From: Saccoglossus kowalevskii
Taxonomy: Eukaryota; Hemichordata; Enteropneusta; Harrimaniidae
Length of the DNA stretch: 30,354 nt
Reading direction: 5' to 3'
Assembly: GCF_000003605.2 (NCBI RefSeq)
Contig: NW_003121421.1
Location: forward strand, 94,212 to 124,565
A program made the translations under genes and the position numbers. Position 1 is the first letter of the stretch. The number at the start of each line of letters is the position of its first letter. Under the pieces are notes generated by a model that was not told the origin of the DNA, searched no databases, and worked only from the letters and a program-made list of their open reading frames with translations. Shown here in pieces: positions 1 through 9,961 of the stretch.

Positions 1-1
1 A

Positions 2-127
2 CGAACTGTCGAAGGTCTGCAGTTAACCAACGCAAACTACTCAGAAGCACTGACACTCTTAGAACAAAGGTATGGTCAACCACATAAGATTATTTCTAGC
101 TACATGAAGGCATTACGGGAGCTACTA
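2..127 (+). pseudogene. BEL/Pao gag fragment (DUF1759-type), upstream half
   Basis: Frame 2 is open for 42 codons from the window edge. It includes the stretch TVEGLQLTNANYSEALTLL followed by EQRYGQP, which is the typical DUF1759 pattern of BEL/Pao gag proteins (a conserved 'GL.LT..NY..A..LL..R(F/Y)G' core). The frame stops being gag-like exactly at 127, where an unrelated 647-bp insertion begins. The same domain resumes at 780, in frame once the insertion and one copy of the duplicated TACTA are discounted. The start codon is outside the window. In related elements this protein forms the particle core; here it is a relic. Confidence 0.85.
123..127. repeat. Target-site duplication, left copy (TACTA)
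   Basis: Five bases identical to 775-779, immediately outside the nested insertion. Inferred to be duplicated host sequence because the gag reading frame is continuous when one copy is counted. Confidence 0.75.
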
Positions 128-774
128 TCAGGGGTAAATATCTCTTCTCTCGGGGTTCTCCACACGCGTCAGGGGGGGAAACTCGTCTCGTCTCTCTCTC
201 GTCCCCTTGAGGTACGGGATCGGGAAAGTCACTTTAACTTTACAGTCAAATAAGGCACACACAACGAAATACGTTTCAACTCTCGTCTTAGTCGATCTTT
301 TGGAGCACTCTATAAGACACAGCGCTCTGGGGAAAAGTCCCCAAGACTCTCACAAGGCTGAACCAAGACTCGCCCAAGACTGGACTGCCTCAAGGCTCGC
401 CCCTGGACTGGACTCTCGACTGCGTCTGTCGTGGAGTATTCGCCAAGACCAACTCAAACTCTCTTTATTCATTTTCAAAACTCTAACCAATTACAAAGCA
501 GTAAAAAGACTCTAAGGCGTAACCTTCAATCATAAAGCCAATCACACTAAGTACTGAATACGTCATATCTTTTGATTAATCGTTCACTACATTAATAACT
601 ATGGATACCAACTGTCAGAATCGCGACGGTTATCTGGTAATTAGTTCCAAATCACTGAGCCAAGTTCCGTCCAAAACTTCAAATAGGCCTAAACGATGAC
701 AGACATAACACAGCAATTCAGCTAATAATCAACTAATTAAGTCGGTTAACAGATACGCGAAAACAAATTCATGA
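128..774. mobile_element. 647-bp insertion nested in the BEL/Pao gag, with TACTA target duplication
   Basis: The gag reading frame is interrupted between TACTA at 123-127 and an identical TACTA at 775-779, so 128-774 behaves as an insert with a 5-bp target-site duplication. Removing the insert plus one TACTA (652 bp) leaves the gag codons in register, which supports these boundaries independently. The insert is visibly richer in GC than its host to about position 540. It contains imperfect short repeats of the AAGACT/GGACTG type (about 340-440) and a TATAAG at about 312-317. It starts TCAGGGG and ends TTCATGA, with no clear terminal inverted repeat beyond TCA/TGA. A 5-bp duplication, the size and no coding capacity suggest a solo LTR or other non-autonomous element, but the ends are not the canonical TG...CA. 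The open frame at 207-515 within it has no recognisable domain. Confidence 0.75.
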
Positions 775-779
775 TACTA
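775..779. repeat. Target-site duplication, right copy (TACTA)
   Basis: Matches 123-127. The gag-like codons resume immediately after it, at CAA 780. Confidence 0.75.
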
Positions 780-1165
780 CAACCACCCGATAATTCTTTA
801 TCAAGTATGACCAATTTTTACGACAATCTAGAAACCTACATTCGTGGATTGCGATCTCTTGGTAAAAAGGAGGATTCCTATGGCGATCTACTTGTTCCGA
901 TTATTTTCGAGAAGTTGCCTGCAAATACAAGAACCCAGATTTCACGCGAACATGGTAATAAGGCCTGGTCGATAACAGAATTGAAGAAAGCCATACACAA
1001 AGAAATCCAAGCTAGACAAGCGGGTAATCCGATAGAACAATTCAATGAACAACACGCCACTGAAAGATATTCACCCTCTACAACATCTTTTCATGTTGGA
1101 TACAAGTCAAACAGATCTTGCGATTTCAAGCCTAGACCCATCAAATGCGCATACTGCAAAGCCTG
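780..1165 (+). pseudogene. BEL/Pao gag fragment (DUF1759-type), downstream half
   Basis: The open frame 771-1187 contains, after the insertion boundary, the DUF1759 signature NFYDNLETYIRGLRSLG, then SYGDLLVPIIFEKLP and TRTQISREHG. All are typical of BEL/Pao gag. The apparent ATG at 771 lies in the insert and is not a real gag start. The frame runs into Cys residues (CAYC at 1146-1157) that begin a zinc-knuckle region. It then becomes nonsense and stops at 1185-1187, whereas the adjacent frame 1 continues the knuckle from about 1171. A one-base gain (or two-base loss) near 1160-1171 therefore broke the gene. Relic, not expected to make protein. Confidence 0.85.
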
Positions 1166-1170
1166 CCCAC

Positions 1171-2092
1171 TCAGCACATGCTTGTGAAATCATAATTGGA
1201 CCTGATAAACGTATGGCTATAGTGAAAAGAGACAGATTGAGCTTTAATTGTATAGGACACCATAAAGTACACGAGTGCAAGTCTAAATATCGCTGAAAAT
1301 TCTGTCACGGGAAACACCATTCTATGCTCTGCGACAATGCTAAGAAGACACCCGTGAAATCACAAACTTCCGGTATTGAAGACACACACGTCAGACTGAC
1401 ACCAACTACCAGTCCGGTATTACTTAAAACTGTCTCTGCGACTATCTCCAGTTCAAGACAGGGAACTTCTGTCAACATATTACTAGACGAAGGCGCCCAG
1501 CGCACGTTTATTACCCAAGATATAGCGGACAGACTTCAGATTGACACCCGGAAATGCCGAACAGAAAACCTAAATCTCGCTACATTTGGTGCTAACAAGA
1601 CGACTGTTCAAGCAAGACCTATTGTTCATATCACCCTACAAACAAAGCAAGGACCGGTTTCCATTGACGCCCTGGTTGTACCAAGAATTTCCACTCCAGT
1701 CACTAATTACGTGAGTGTTACTGTTTCTAAATACGAGTATCTACAAAAACTCTCACTCGCACCTCATGTCGAAAAGGACACTTTCGAAATAGGGCTTTTG
1801 ATAGGTGCCGACTACTATTGGTCCATTGTGCAAGATAACGTGATTCGGGGTCCTGGGCCAACTGCAGTTCAGTCGAAATTGGGCTATCTTCTATCTGGAC
1901 CGACCAACATACATAACAATACATCAGTTATGAACGCTACGTGTTTAAAGGTTATGGTAGACAGTACTAACGACGAACTCAATTTCTCGCGATATTGGGA
2001 CTTAGAAGCCATCGGTATTTCTCACAAAGAACACTCCCGTCAGACTGATTTCGAAGAGTTCAAAAAAAATAATTTGACCCGCATAAATCATA
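1171..2092 (+). pseudogene. BEL/Pao zinc-knuckle and aspartic protease (DUF1758-type) region
   Basis: Frame 1 carries a Cys/His-rich stretch with FNCIGHHKVHEC, then a TGA at 1294-1296 where a Cys codon would fit the knuckle, then FCHGKHHSMLC. Next is a retroviral-type aspartic protease domain: LLDEGAQRTFI with the catalytic Asp at 1486-1488, in the DEG form common in BEL/Pao elements instead of DTG or DSG. It ends with GLLIGADYYW and KLGYLLSGP, the characteristic DUF1758 tail. The family uses this protease to process its own polyprotein. The open part (1297-2109) is intact through the protease but reaches a TGA at 2107-2109 just past a deletion junction at about 2070-2092. The reverse transcriptase that should follow is missing. 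Confidence 0.87.
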
Positions 2093-2251
2093 AAACTGTA
2101 CCCCCTTGAAGTACAAGATATTAGTTTTAACAGTTCGTCCGTCAGCGATACAATTTCAGCGACTCAACGAACAATAGACAATGTGCAAACAACGCGTTCA
2201 AAAAGAATGGCTGCACTCAATGCAAAGGAATTTATTAGACTCTCGGGTTAA
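2093..2251 (+). pseudogene. C-terminal tail of BEL/Pao pol (DUF5641-type end), fused by internal deletion
   Basis: Frame 2 opens with KLYPLEV, the hallmark found near the C-terminus of BEL/Pao integrase polyproteins (DUF5641 region). It continues for about 45 more codons, including a basic RSKRMAALNA stretch, to a TAA at 2249-2251. It lies only about 170 bp after the end of the protease domain and in a different frame from it, whereas several kilobases of reverse transcriptase, RNase H and integrase normally separate the two. The simplest reading is one large internal deletion whose junction is within about 2070-2092. Assignment rests on the KLYPLEV motif and position before the LTR; the rest of the tail is poorly conserved. 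Confidence 0.72.
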
Positions 2252-2516
2252 GACAATATGTAATCTGTATATCGTACTGTACTGTAAACAGTGTGCTTGA
2301 CATTAGTTCGTTTGTTGTATCTAAATTCTTTCGTTTATTTTTAATTTACACATTCTCTATGTACTTGTATTCACATACGTATTGAATTTATACTACTTTC
2401 TTTGGATTACCGCGTAGATGTTCGAATTGTTATTATATTTGCTCGTGTTATTGTTTCGATATTTGTATTAATTCTTAATTTTCACTTTGATCGTTTATTA
2501 TCTCGCTGGCCCGGAG
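2252..2516 (+). other. Untranslated 3' internal region of the BEL/Pao element
   Basis: AT-rich sequence between the pol stop and the probable LTR start. I see no motif in it apart from the GGCCCGGAG just before the LTR. Confidence 0.5.
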
Positions 2517-2761
2517 TGTCGGAAAATCTGTGTAGTCGTATTATCTCAAACGCTGCCGCCATCAAACAGACTCTTACCGCATATTGTTCATGGCTGGTAT
2601 TAGTAGATGGATTACGCAACATCCTGTGTGTAGATAGTTTTAATGCCGCCTTTCATGTCTGAATTTATATTTAGTATTAGTAGTAGTTGTTTACTTCAAC
2701 TGTATAAACAACACGTGTTAACTATCTCTGTATTACTGAGAAATAAATCAGTTCTTCTTCA
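2517..2761 (+). repeat. Probable 3' LTR of the BEL/Pao element
   Basis: The block starts TGTCGGAAAATC directly after GGCCCGGAG (a plausible polypurine-tract equivalent) and ends TTCTTCA, so it has TG...CA termini. It contains TATAAA at 2702-2707 and AATAAA at 2742-2747, as expected for an LTR promoter and polyadenylation signal. It lies 265 bp past the pol stop codon. The length of 245 bp is inferred from the termini only, because the matching 5' LTR is outside the window. The 2402-2662 open frame crosses its left boundary and has no recognisable domain. Confidence 0.6.
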
Positions 2762-4818
2762 GGTTTGAAACAGTCAACATCGCCTTGTTTTACTCTCTCG
2801 CACACACACATACGTCGAACCTTTTCCCACAATTTTCTTTCAACTCATCTCTTTTCTACCTCCATGGTTACACCAACATCGAAGTGCATTCTCAAAGTGC
2901 TGTGTGCAAAAATGCGCGTATTATGCTTCTATGTCGATCGGATGAAGTCGGACACCCTGTTTCGTTTCTGCTCATAATATAATAAACAAACCACAATTAC
3001 CTATTTCATGTAAGTTTACACGGTACATAGCAGTATAGCATAGGTTTCAATTATCAAACATTGGACAGTATCATTGCTTTCAGCTCTGACACGTTCCGAA
3101 ATTAAAACTAAACTAACATCAATAACATTGATCAAAAGGAATGACATTCGACTCATCGCATCAAAGGCAATAATATAACCTAGTTGAATGTATACGTTGT
3201 GAAGCTTACAATGAGTCGTTTCTCGGGCATATCACGCAGGCTTCTCTGGAATCTGGAATACGTCGACCTTGATGATAGACTCAATTTGAAGAACTGTAAA
3301 ATACTAAACCAATGTTCCATTGCTTGGCTCAATGGCCCATAGAATAATGGCAAATTGTGTTGTGATTTCAAAGGTTATCTGGGTGTGAAATGCGTTAAGG
3401 CCTTTTTCTAATGGCATTGCACTAGAACAGCGTACATATGTGTGTGCCTTTGGAATCGTTAATGAGACAAGGACGGCAGTTGGCATATCTTTTCAACATT
3501 TATAACACCGATAAAAGAAATAGTATTTCTTGTGTTATGGTCATTTAATAGTTTGAATACGTCAATGAATAAGACGGAGCTAATCGACTTATAAATGGCA
3601 AGATCAATTTAAAAAAAAGAAGGGATGCCGTAGATTTGCAACCCTGTAAACAGCGCTCATCATAAGAATAGTTTGTTTGTTGTTTCGTTTATCTTGTCAA
3701 ATCATTGGACGTAATATAGTACATTCACCGAGCGTATTAGCGTAAAGATAATATTTACATTTAAAAGACAGCCATGGCCTACATTTTACAAGGTTTATGT
3801 CCTATCTTATATTATTTGCTTTCTGTCACATTGTTTTCATAGTTTACACATTATAACACAATAAAATAGACATGAAATGAATGGACTGCAGACGATATGA
3901 AACTTAATTGACAGTTGCTTTCATCTGTTCGCCGTGTCTGTGGGTTAGTGTATTGTCATTTTCCACAATTCATTGTAGACAAAAAAACAGACAATACTCA
4001 GCAGATATAGTGTGAAGTAAAAGTAGGTATCACAGCGCCACCAAGTTGAAAACAGCTGCATTCCAACGAACATCGATATGTACCCCGCTGTGTGTACACG
4101 TGAGTTTGACTATCAGGGTCTTCTAGTCTTGCTGCTCATTAGGAGCGCGTTATTTTTGGAGGTTTACACGTGTTTTACAGAAGTGGCGTGTTACACTAAT
4201 ATGGCGAGCCGCATTATCCTGGCACAACGATTGAAATACTCAATGGCACGGAAATACGCGGATGAAATTGCTAGATACGAGTATTAAGTTCAAGTACAAA
4301 TTACTGCAAAATCGAGCCAAAAAGTACTTTCTCGTACGATCGTTGGTCGCTTATCCTTTATAAACAGTGGAAATTCATTAAAAAAAACTCCTGACAACTA
4401 ACAGCAGTTTACATAACTTAAAAATCTACCTTGTAACCCGTGACATTCAATTGAAACGCTCACAATTGAAATATGTCAGTAACGGAACACAACCTGTGAA
4501 CAAAGTCCATGACCGACCGAACAAGGACGTACGACGTCATCGCTCTGAGTTCGCGAAGATGTAATGCAACTTATGATTGCCGATGATTAATTATTAATGA
4601 GCATGCTCCGCCGAGGTGATGTCACGGCCTACTCAAAGTAGCTTGTCAGTACGACAGCGCTGATAAGTCGTACATTTTGAGTGGTTGTTCTTAAGCAACT
4701 ACCGATGCTAGATACAACTTCTATACCCGGAGGTTAAAGAAAATATTTCTTTGCGTTAGCAAGGTAGCAACGTTGACTGAAGCATTACTCTCAAACAGAA
4801 GGGTCTTTCACCAACACC
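2762..4818. other. Non-coding stretch upstream of the receptor gene; candidate promoter and 5' UTR region
   Basis: No protein domain is recognisable. Weak features: TATAAA at 4359-4364; an ACGTCAT half-CRE near 4535; and an AT-rich homeodomain-type string TTAATTATTAATG near 4590. A short open frame, 4078-4287, has a well-contexted internal ATG at 4201 and ends in a basic, helix-like KYSMARKYADEIARYEY; it could be an upstream ORF or chance. In the frame of the receptor start codon, TAG (4765-4767) and TGA (4774-4776) block upstream extension, so the start at 4819 is the first usable one. The transcription start is not determinable from sequence alone. Confidence 0.3.
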
Positions 4819-4913
4819 ATGCATAGCTGGGGAAGTCAGTGTCTTATCTACTGCGTGTCTTCTGTTTTGTTCGTCATACTGTTTTCGATGGTATGTCATT
4901 CTCAGGCTTGGGG
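4819..4913 (+). CDS. GLRA-like: Glycine-receptor-like channel, exon 1 (signal peptide)
   Basis: The ATG sits in a good context (A at -3, AACACCATG) and is the first in frame after stops at 4765 and 4774. The 31 full codons read as a classic secretory signal: a short polar start (MHSWGSQ), a hydrophobic core (residues about 8-25, including SSVLFVILFSMV) and a small-residue region CHSQA, after which signal peptidase could cut. A strong splice donor, GG|GTGAGT, follows at 4914. The exon ends after two bases of a codon (GG), and exon 2 begins with the single base needed to complete a Gly codon, so the join is in register. No family motif is present in the exon itself, so its membership is inferred from strand, position, signal peptide and phase. 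Alternative: a signal-peptide exon of another gene or alternative isoform. Confidence 0.78.
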
Positions 4914-5750
4914 GTGAGTACTCGGGTCCGAGTTTACATTGTTTTCATTAATTGCACCACATAACACGGGTGTTATCAGGCAGTCTACTGGGTGTGTATG
5001 AATCGTGATATATACAATGAATCCAAGGGAGACGCAGCGACCGATGCAAAGTATGTTTGGCGCTAAGCAGGATGAAATATATTTTGTCAGAGATGTTCTC
5101 ACAAATGATAAAATGTGAGAGTTCAGACAAAACTTTGCCCGTCTCTTGTATGTATACTAATATATAAATTATAAATATGACAGGTATTTTAGATGTATTA
5201 TACATTTGCATATTATCACTGTTTGAGCTGTTCGTAAAACAAGGTTTCTTGTCAACTGAATGTAAATATTAATAATAGTATGAAGCGTAATTGTAATTTA
5301 TTTTTCCTGATCCCATAAGTATTCACTAGTTATGCATTACCTTAATTAACGTTGCCGCGTGTAGCAGATTGTGGTATGTGTGGCAACTTAATCTCTCGTT
5401 GCGTTTATAAGTAATTCACATTGGTGTGCGTCTGAGTGAACATTAATTTATCGGAAAACTAAATACCAAATCTAGATTGATACGATTGACAGCCTGGGAA
5501 CCCAGAGCTTTATGCTCAAATTGTTTTACAAATCATATAAATGAAAATATTCTTTTTAGTGAAATTGCTATACGCAAATTTATACGAGGCCGGATTTCAT
5601 GAGATTATAGATGATATATTGAACTTAATAAAGTGTTATCGGTACGCTTGGACTCGCTGCGTTATTTAGTTGTGCCATTAAAATATTGTATTGACAGGAT
5701 TTTGTTATACGATTATAAGTGACTTGTACGATAGTAAATGAATGAATGAG

Positions 5751-5946
5751 TATTCTATTCTATTCTATTCTATTCTATTGTATTCTATTGTATTGTATTG
5801 TATTGTATTGTATTCTATTCTATTCTATTCTATTCTATTCTATTCTATTCTATTCTATGTTATGTTATTTTATTCTATTCTATTCTATTCTATTCTATTC
5901 TATTCTATTCTATTCTATTCTATTCTATTCTATTCTATTCTATTTT
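5751..5946 (+). repeat. Pentanucleotide microsatellite (TATTC)n / ATTCT array
   Basis: About 39 consecutive 5-bp units in intron 1, starting about 840 bp after exon 1. Most units are TATTC. A block of TATTG variants lies at about 5776-5812, and TATGT/TATTT variants at about 5856-5876 and the 3' end. The left edge is preceded by AATGAATGAATGAG. The repeat keeps several frames open (5742-5984 and 5746-6150), but those translations are pure repeat and not genes. The long uninterrupted run of TATTC units after 5876 suggests recent expansion and length polymorphism. Confidence 0.98.
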
Positions 5947-7420
5947 ATTCTTGCTTGGAACAACAATCTAACAGAAAAAACTAGGCAATTTAGAAAGTTA
6001 ACATTTCTGATTGTGATTCACATCATACACTGTGTGTTCACAGACTTGTGTAGCTGTGTGTTTTTTACGATTCCCACGAACACACGCATCAAGCTGATAG
6101 TGTATGAATGCTTGAAAGGGGTGTACAGTATTTTAATTTCGGGTAACTGAATATAATCACATTTTTCACAAAATAAACCCGATTACATTTTGCCACAGCA
6201 CCAAGTTGGACAGAAAAAGTGTTTCCATGGAAACATAACCAGGACTCAACACTCTTGCATAGTTTTCCCTTCCATCAAAGGTCAGGGTAATATGTTACAT
6301 TATATATAAATGAATCCAACTATTTTGTTATAAACTCGTGATTCAAATTCGTTTTTATACACGCAAAACAAGATTACACGAATGTTAATTTACGAGTCGT
6401 GCATGAGCACAAGTGCCGTGTTCTGTTACATGGCGACTGAGTTTTGAGTTGATGGGCTGTGAAGTGAATTTGCGTCAGAAGGTTCACTTGGGAATAATTG
6501 CAGCGTACACAACAGGTGAATGTAGGCTGGCTGAACGAATCACTTCCCTGTGGAGGTTTATTTTATACTCGTACGACCGTTGCTCGGTAGCCAAGCGTGA
6601 TGAGAAAATGTATTTAATTGGTCGCATGTGAATAATATAGTGAGGAATCCCACAATTCCATGCCTGTCTGAATGCTTCGCTAACTCAGACGGGGACAGAG
6701 TGGCTGATACATTAAACGCAAGACTGTCGAGGCTACCGTACGATATGGGCCGCAAGTGACCGCTTTCTGTACCAACTTGCAGCGCATGGAAAACGCATCA
6801 AAATTGAATGAATCAACTACCAAAAGACTAAGCATTAAATAGAAGTTATAAAAGGAGAATGCGTAAAACTGCTCTCAAAACATTGACAGCTCGTTTATCA
6901 CGCACGCCGAATGTGTTATGTTGTTTCAAACTGTTTTTGCCTTCACGCAATTTATTAAAGTGTCCGAGCTGACGATTGCATGACAACAACAACTCACTGT
7001 GGGTTGTCAACATTTGGTCATGTAAAATCACCGCGATTCACGGGGAAATGGAAGTAAATTGGATACGATGTGCTCAAACCAGCATATCGATTTCTTTCTA
7101 AATGACAAATTTAATTGTGGTATAGCTGCATAGCGCCCAGACTCGCTTCGTTATCTCGTGCAGGTGAAGATCATTGCGACTGAGATGTTCCCATGGTAAC
7201 ACAATAGTGTTTGTTAACGTCTGTCTCTCTCCATATAACAATGGTTAATTGCACGATAGTTGTCTATTCTGGCATCACATATAACTAGTATCAGTATTCA
7301 AAGCAAATTAAACTACCTTCACATTCATGGTAAAGATTTTTCTAGATTTTTCCTCCACACGTTATGTTTGATGCGAGTAACGTCGAATCCAAATACTCAT
7401 TTGCTTGTTTAACAATTTTC

Positions 7421-7519
7421 ATACAATTTATATTATTTCACATGTTTTCATCTCGGCCCTATGTATACAATTTATATTATTTCACATGTTTTCATCTTGG
7501 CCCTATGTGTACAATTTAT
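7421..7519 (+). repeat. 44-bp minisatellite, about 2.3 copies
   Basis: Copy 1 (7421-7464) and copy 2 (7465-7508) start ATACAATTTATATT and end GGCCCTATGT. They differ visibly at one base (CTCGG versus CTTGG). A partial third copy (GTACAATTTAT) follows to 7519. This is a recent tandem duplication in intron 1. Confidence 0.95.
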
Positions 7520-9925
7520 GACCGTACGATCATATATACTTAGTCATACTGAAGCTGTATGAATCACGATTTTGTTGTTTGCTATTCAGGGATAGGAAAT
7601 GGTTGCATTTTTTGTAAGGGATGCCGTAGAACGTAATGTATTCAGCTGTTATCAACTACATTTCATTAGGTATATAGCTTCACAGTAATCACGCAACATC
7701 AAATCTTTAGAATTTTGTTATTTCATGAAAAGTCGAATACATCGTTAAAACTATATGGTTGTTTTGAATTGCTCGCAATAAAAACAATCTTATTGTTGTC
7801 ATTGTTTGAATGACTCCTTTATCCTAGAATATTCCTAGTTATTAATATTATACGTTAAAAAGAAAGACATGCCGCCATGAGATTCATTGTGTAAAAAGCA
7901 AAGAATATGTGACATGTAAAGCGAATAATTTACGTATTTTACATATTTTAAGTCTTGTTAAATATCACCATATATATGATAAACAATTATAAACTTTTGA
8001 TCATAAAATGAATGTAGAAAAATAAGGAGCAAGATATTATATATAATTCTTTAAACAATTATAAATTGTTTCATGTACATAATATCTACCAAATGTTGCT
8101 ATAAAACGAAATTAGCATATAATAATTAATTTCCATTTTTATTAAGTGAAACCTCTGTTGCTATAGATCTTCATACTATTACCTAAACCATCGTTAAATG
8201 TACAAGTGCCAATTGACCAATTCATATTCTGTTTGTGATTCAATGCTAGTTCAATAAATATACCGTTGTTGCAACTACGCGTGATACATTGCATACTAAT
8301 CAAATGTTTTCACGGGATTCTGATCAAATACAGTCTACATATACCTGATCAGTGTGCGTCAACTCACTGACATACTTTATTTGTATAGTTTAGCATCACT
8401 AGTGAAATTATTAAATCTATTTTTCCTTCCAAAACTACAATACGGTCTTTGCCATTGTACGGAAAGTAGATCACAACAAATGTAGAATAAATTAAGGAAT
8501 CAATTTAATATTTCAAGGATAACCATGCAATACAAATAATCTCATTTTCGTGTTTGCGCAAACTCAATGCATCTCAGATTGCTCGTACAGTATCTACCAA
8601 TCGCTCATCGACGTGACGTGGCAGCGACTCATGATCAACTAGACGGGAAAGTAAAACAAAGGTCACTTGAACAGATGAATCATAATAGAACTGCGCATAA
8701 TATCAACACATGTTCTGCTGAATGTAATGACATCACAATACGACTTATAATACGATTTAGAGTGCCTGTCATTTGAAAACTGGATCTAAAAGATAGCTTC
8801 ATGATAAGATCTACGTAAGTAGCACGGCCATTTATAACACTAGACTTATCTATAATTCCTGTTAATGCTTTTGTAGCATTTTTCACGCATATGTATTTAT
8901 AAATACACACGGGCATTGCATATTAAGAAAATAAATACATGCCCGAACTTTGCAAATTCAATCTTCACCGGTCAACGACATGGCTCAAGTTATAGAGTTA
9001 GATATCACAAACGTACTAACAATTAATAACACAGAGAATGATTGTGATTGTGGATATGCTTATAACTACTATAATGGAAACATGAAATCAATATTGATAA
9101 TTACATCTACCATTATAATTCGAATATGACTTTTCTCAACAAAATCTATGTTTGTAATTTAAACAGAAACTGAAACGCATATAATGCCACATGCAGTGAA
9201 AGAAGGCAACAAAAAGGGGAAATCACATAATCATATTTTCTGTTACATGGTTCCATCACATATTGATGATGATGTCTAGGTGTTTTTCGTCTGGTACTTG
9301 AATCACTGATGATTGCAAATCTGATCATTTTGGAATCTGATTTTCACATTCAATGATTTCATCAAATGCACAGATTGACGGGTAAATGATATGTACGAGT
9401 ACTCTTGCCCAATCCACATATAACTGTGAATCAACGTTTTAAATCAAGGGCATGGTGGTACAATTCTTTGAAACCAACAATACTTCAGTTAATAATAACA
9501 TTTTAAATCATTTGTACATGAAACAAAATGTAATAATCTTATGATATTTAAACCATAACGCATTAAAGAGTGTAGTAAGCATCGCGTGAATGTGAAAACA
9601 TAATTAAAAGTGACGGCTGGAATTCAGTAGTTAATGTACGTAGTTATCTGATAATTATATTATGCGTGACATAAAATCGGTGTATAACTATTTGGTTATC
9701 ATGACGTGTTGTCGAATCATCTGACATTGAATGTATGCATTGAGTTTCATGGTATATAATTCTCGCACCGATTTCTAGTGTGTGTCAGTTGTCTGTGTTT
9801 TTTTATTTGTGGATTATTTATATAGTAATTGAGGATTGTGTGTTTGTCGTTTGTTTTATTTATCTGTCGAGTGTTTGTCTGTCGCGTGCAGTTTTGTATT
9901 GTTTTTGTGTACACTGCGTGTTGTT

Positions 9926-9961
9926 TGTTTGTATTGTTTGTATTGTTTGTATTGTTTGTAT
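9926..9961 (+). repeat. 9-bp tandem repeat TGTTTGTAT, 4 perfect copies
   Basis: Four exact units inside a TG-rich, C-poor stretch (about 9780-10030). This composition is why several overlapping frames stay open there; their Cys/Val/Leu-rich translations are compositional artefacts. Confidence 0.95.

Larger units (their letters stand above)
1..2761 (+). mobile_element. Degenerate BEL/Pao-type LTR retrotransposon, 5' truncated by the window edge
   Basis: Reading along the + strand gives, in order: a DUF1759-type gag segment (2-127 and 780 to about 1165), a Cys/His-rich knuckle region (about 1143-1335), a DUF1758-type aspartic protease domain (about 1400-1920), the tail of a DUF5641-type polyprotein C-terminus (2093-2251) and a probable 3' LTR (2517-2761). 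This order is the BEL/Pao order, but reverse transcriptase, RNase H and integrase core are absent. The copy is non-functional for four visible reasons: a nested insertion, a frameshift, an in-frame TGA and a large internal deletion. The 5' LTR, primer binding site and start of gag lie left of the window. Family assignment rests on motif recognition by eye. I am confident in BEL/Pao, but not in any named lineage within it. Confidence 0.88.

Noticed and set aside
207-515. 102-codon open frame in the nested insertion
   Set aside because: No domain, and it lies in GC-richer repeat-like sequence of a non-coding insert.
2402-2662. 86-codon open frame
   Set aside because: Crosses the probable LTR boundary; no family motif.
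1-2761. Possibility of an active retroelement
   Set aside because: The visible copy lacks reverse transcriptase and integrase and has several disabling changes.
5742-6150. Two open frames of 80 and 134 codons
   Set aside because: Translations are ILFYS-type repeats of the ATTCT array.
5651-7154. Near-matching strings GACTCGCTGCGTTAT (5651-5665) and GACTCGCTTCGTTAT (7140-7154)
   Set aside because: Similarity does not extend clearly into the flanks; could be chance or very old repeat debris.
3620-7630. Shared 14-mer AGGGATGCCGTAGA at about 3621 and 7617
   Set aside because: One or two repeated 14-mers are expected by chance in 30 kb, and flanks differ.
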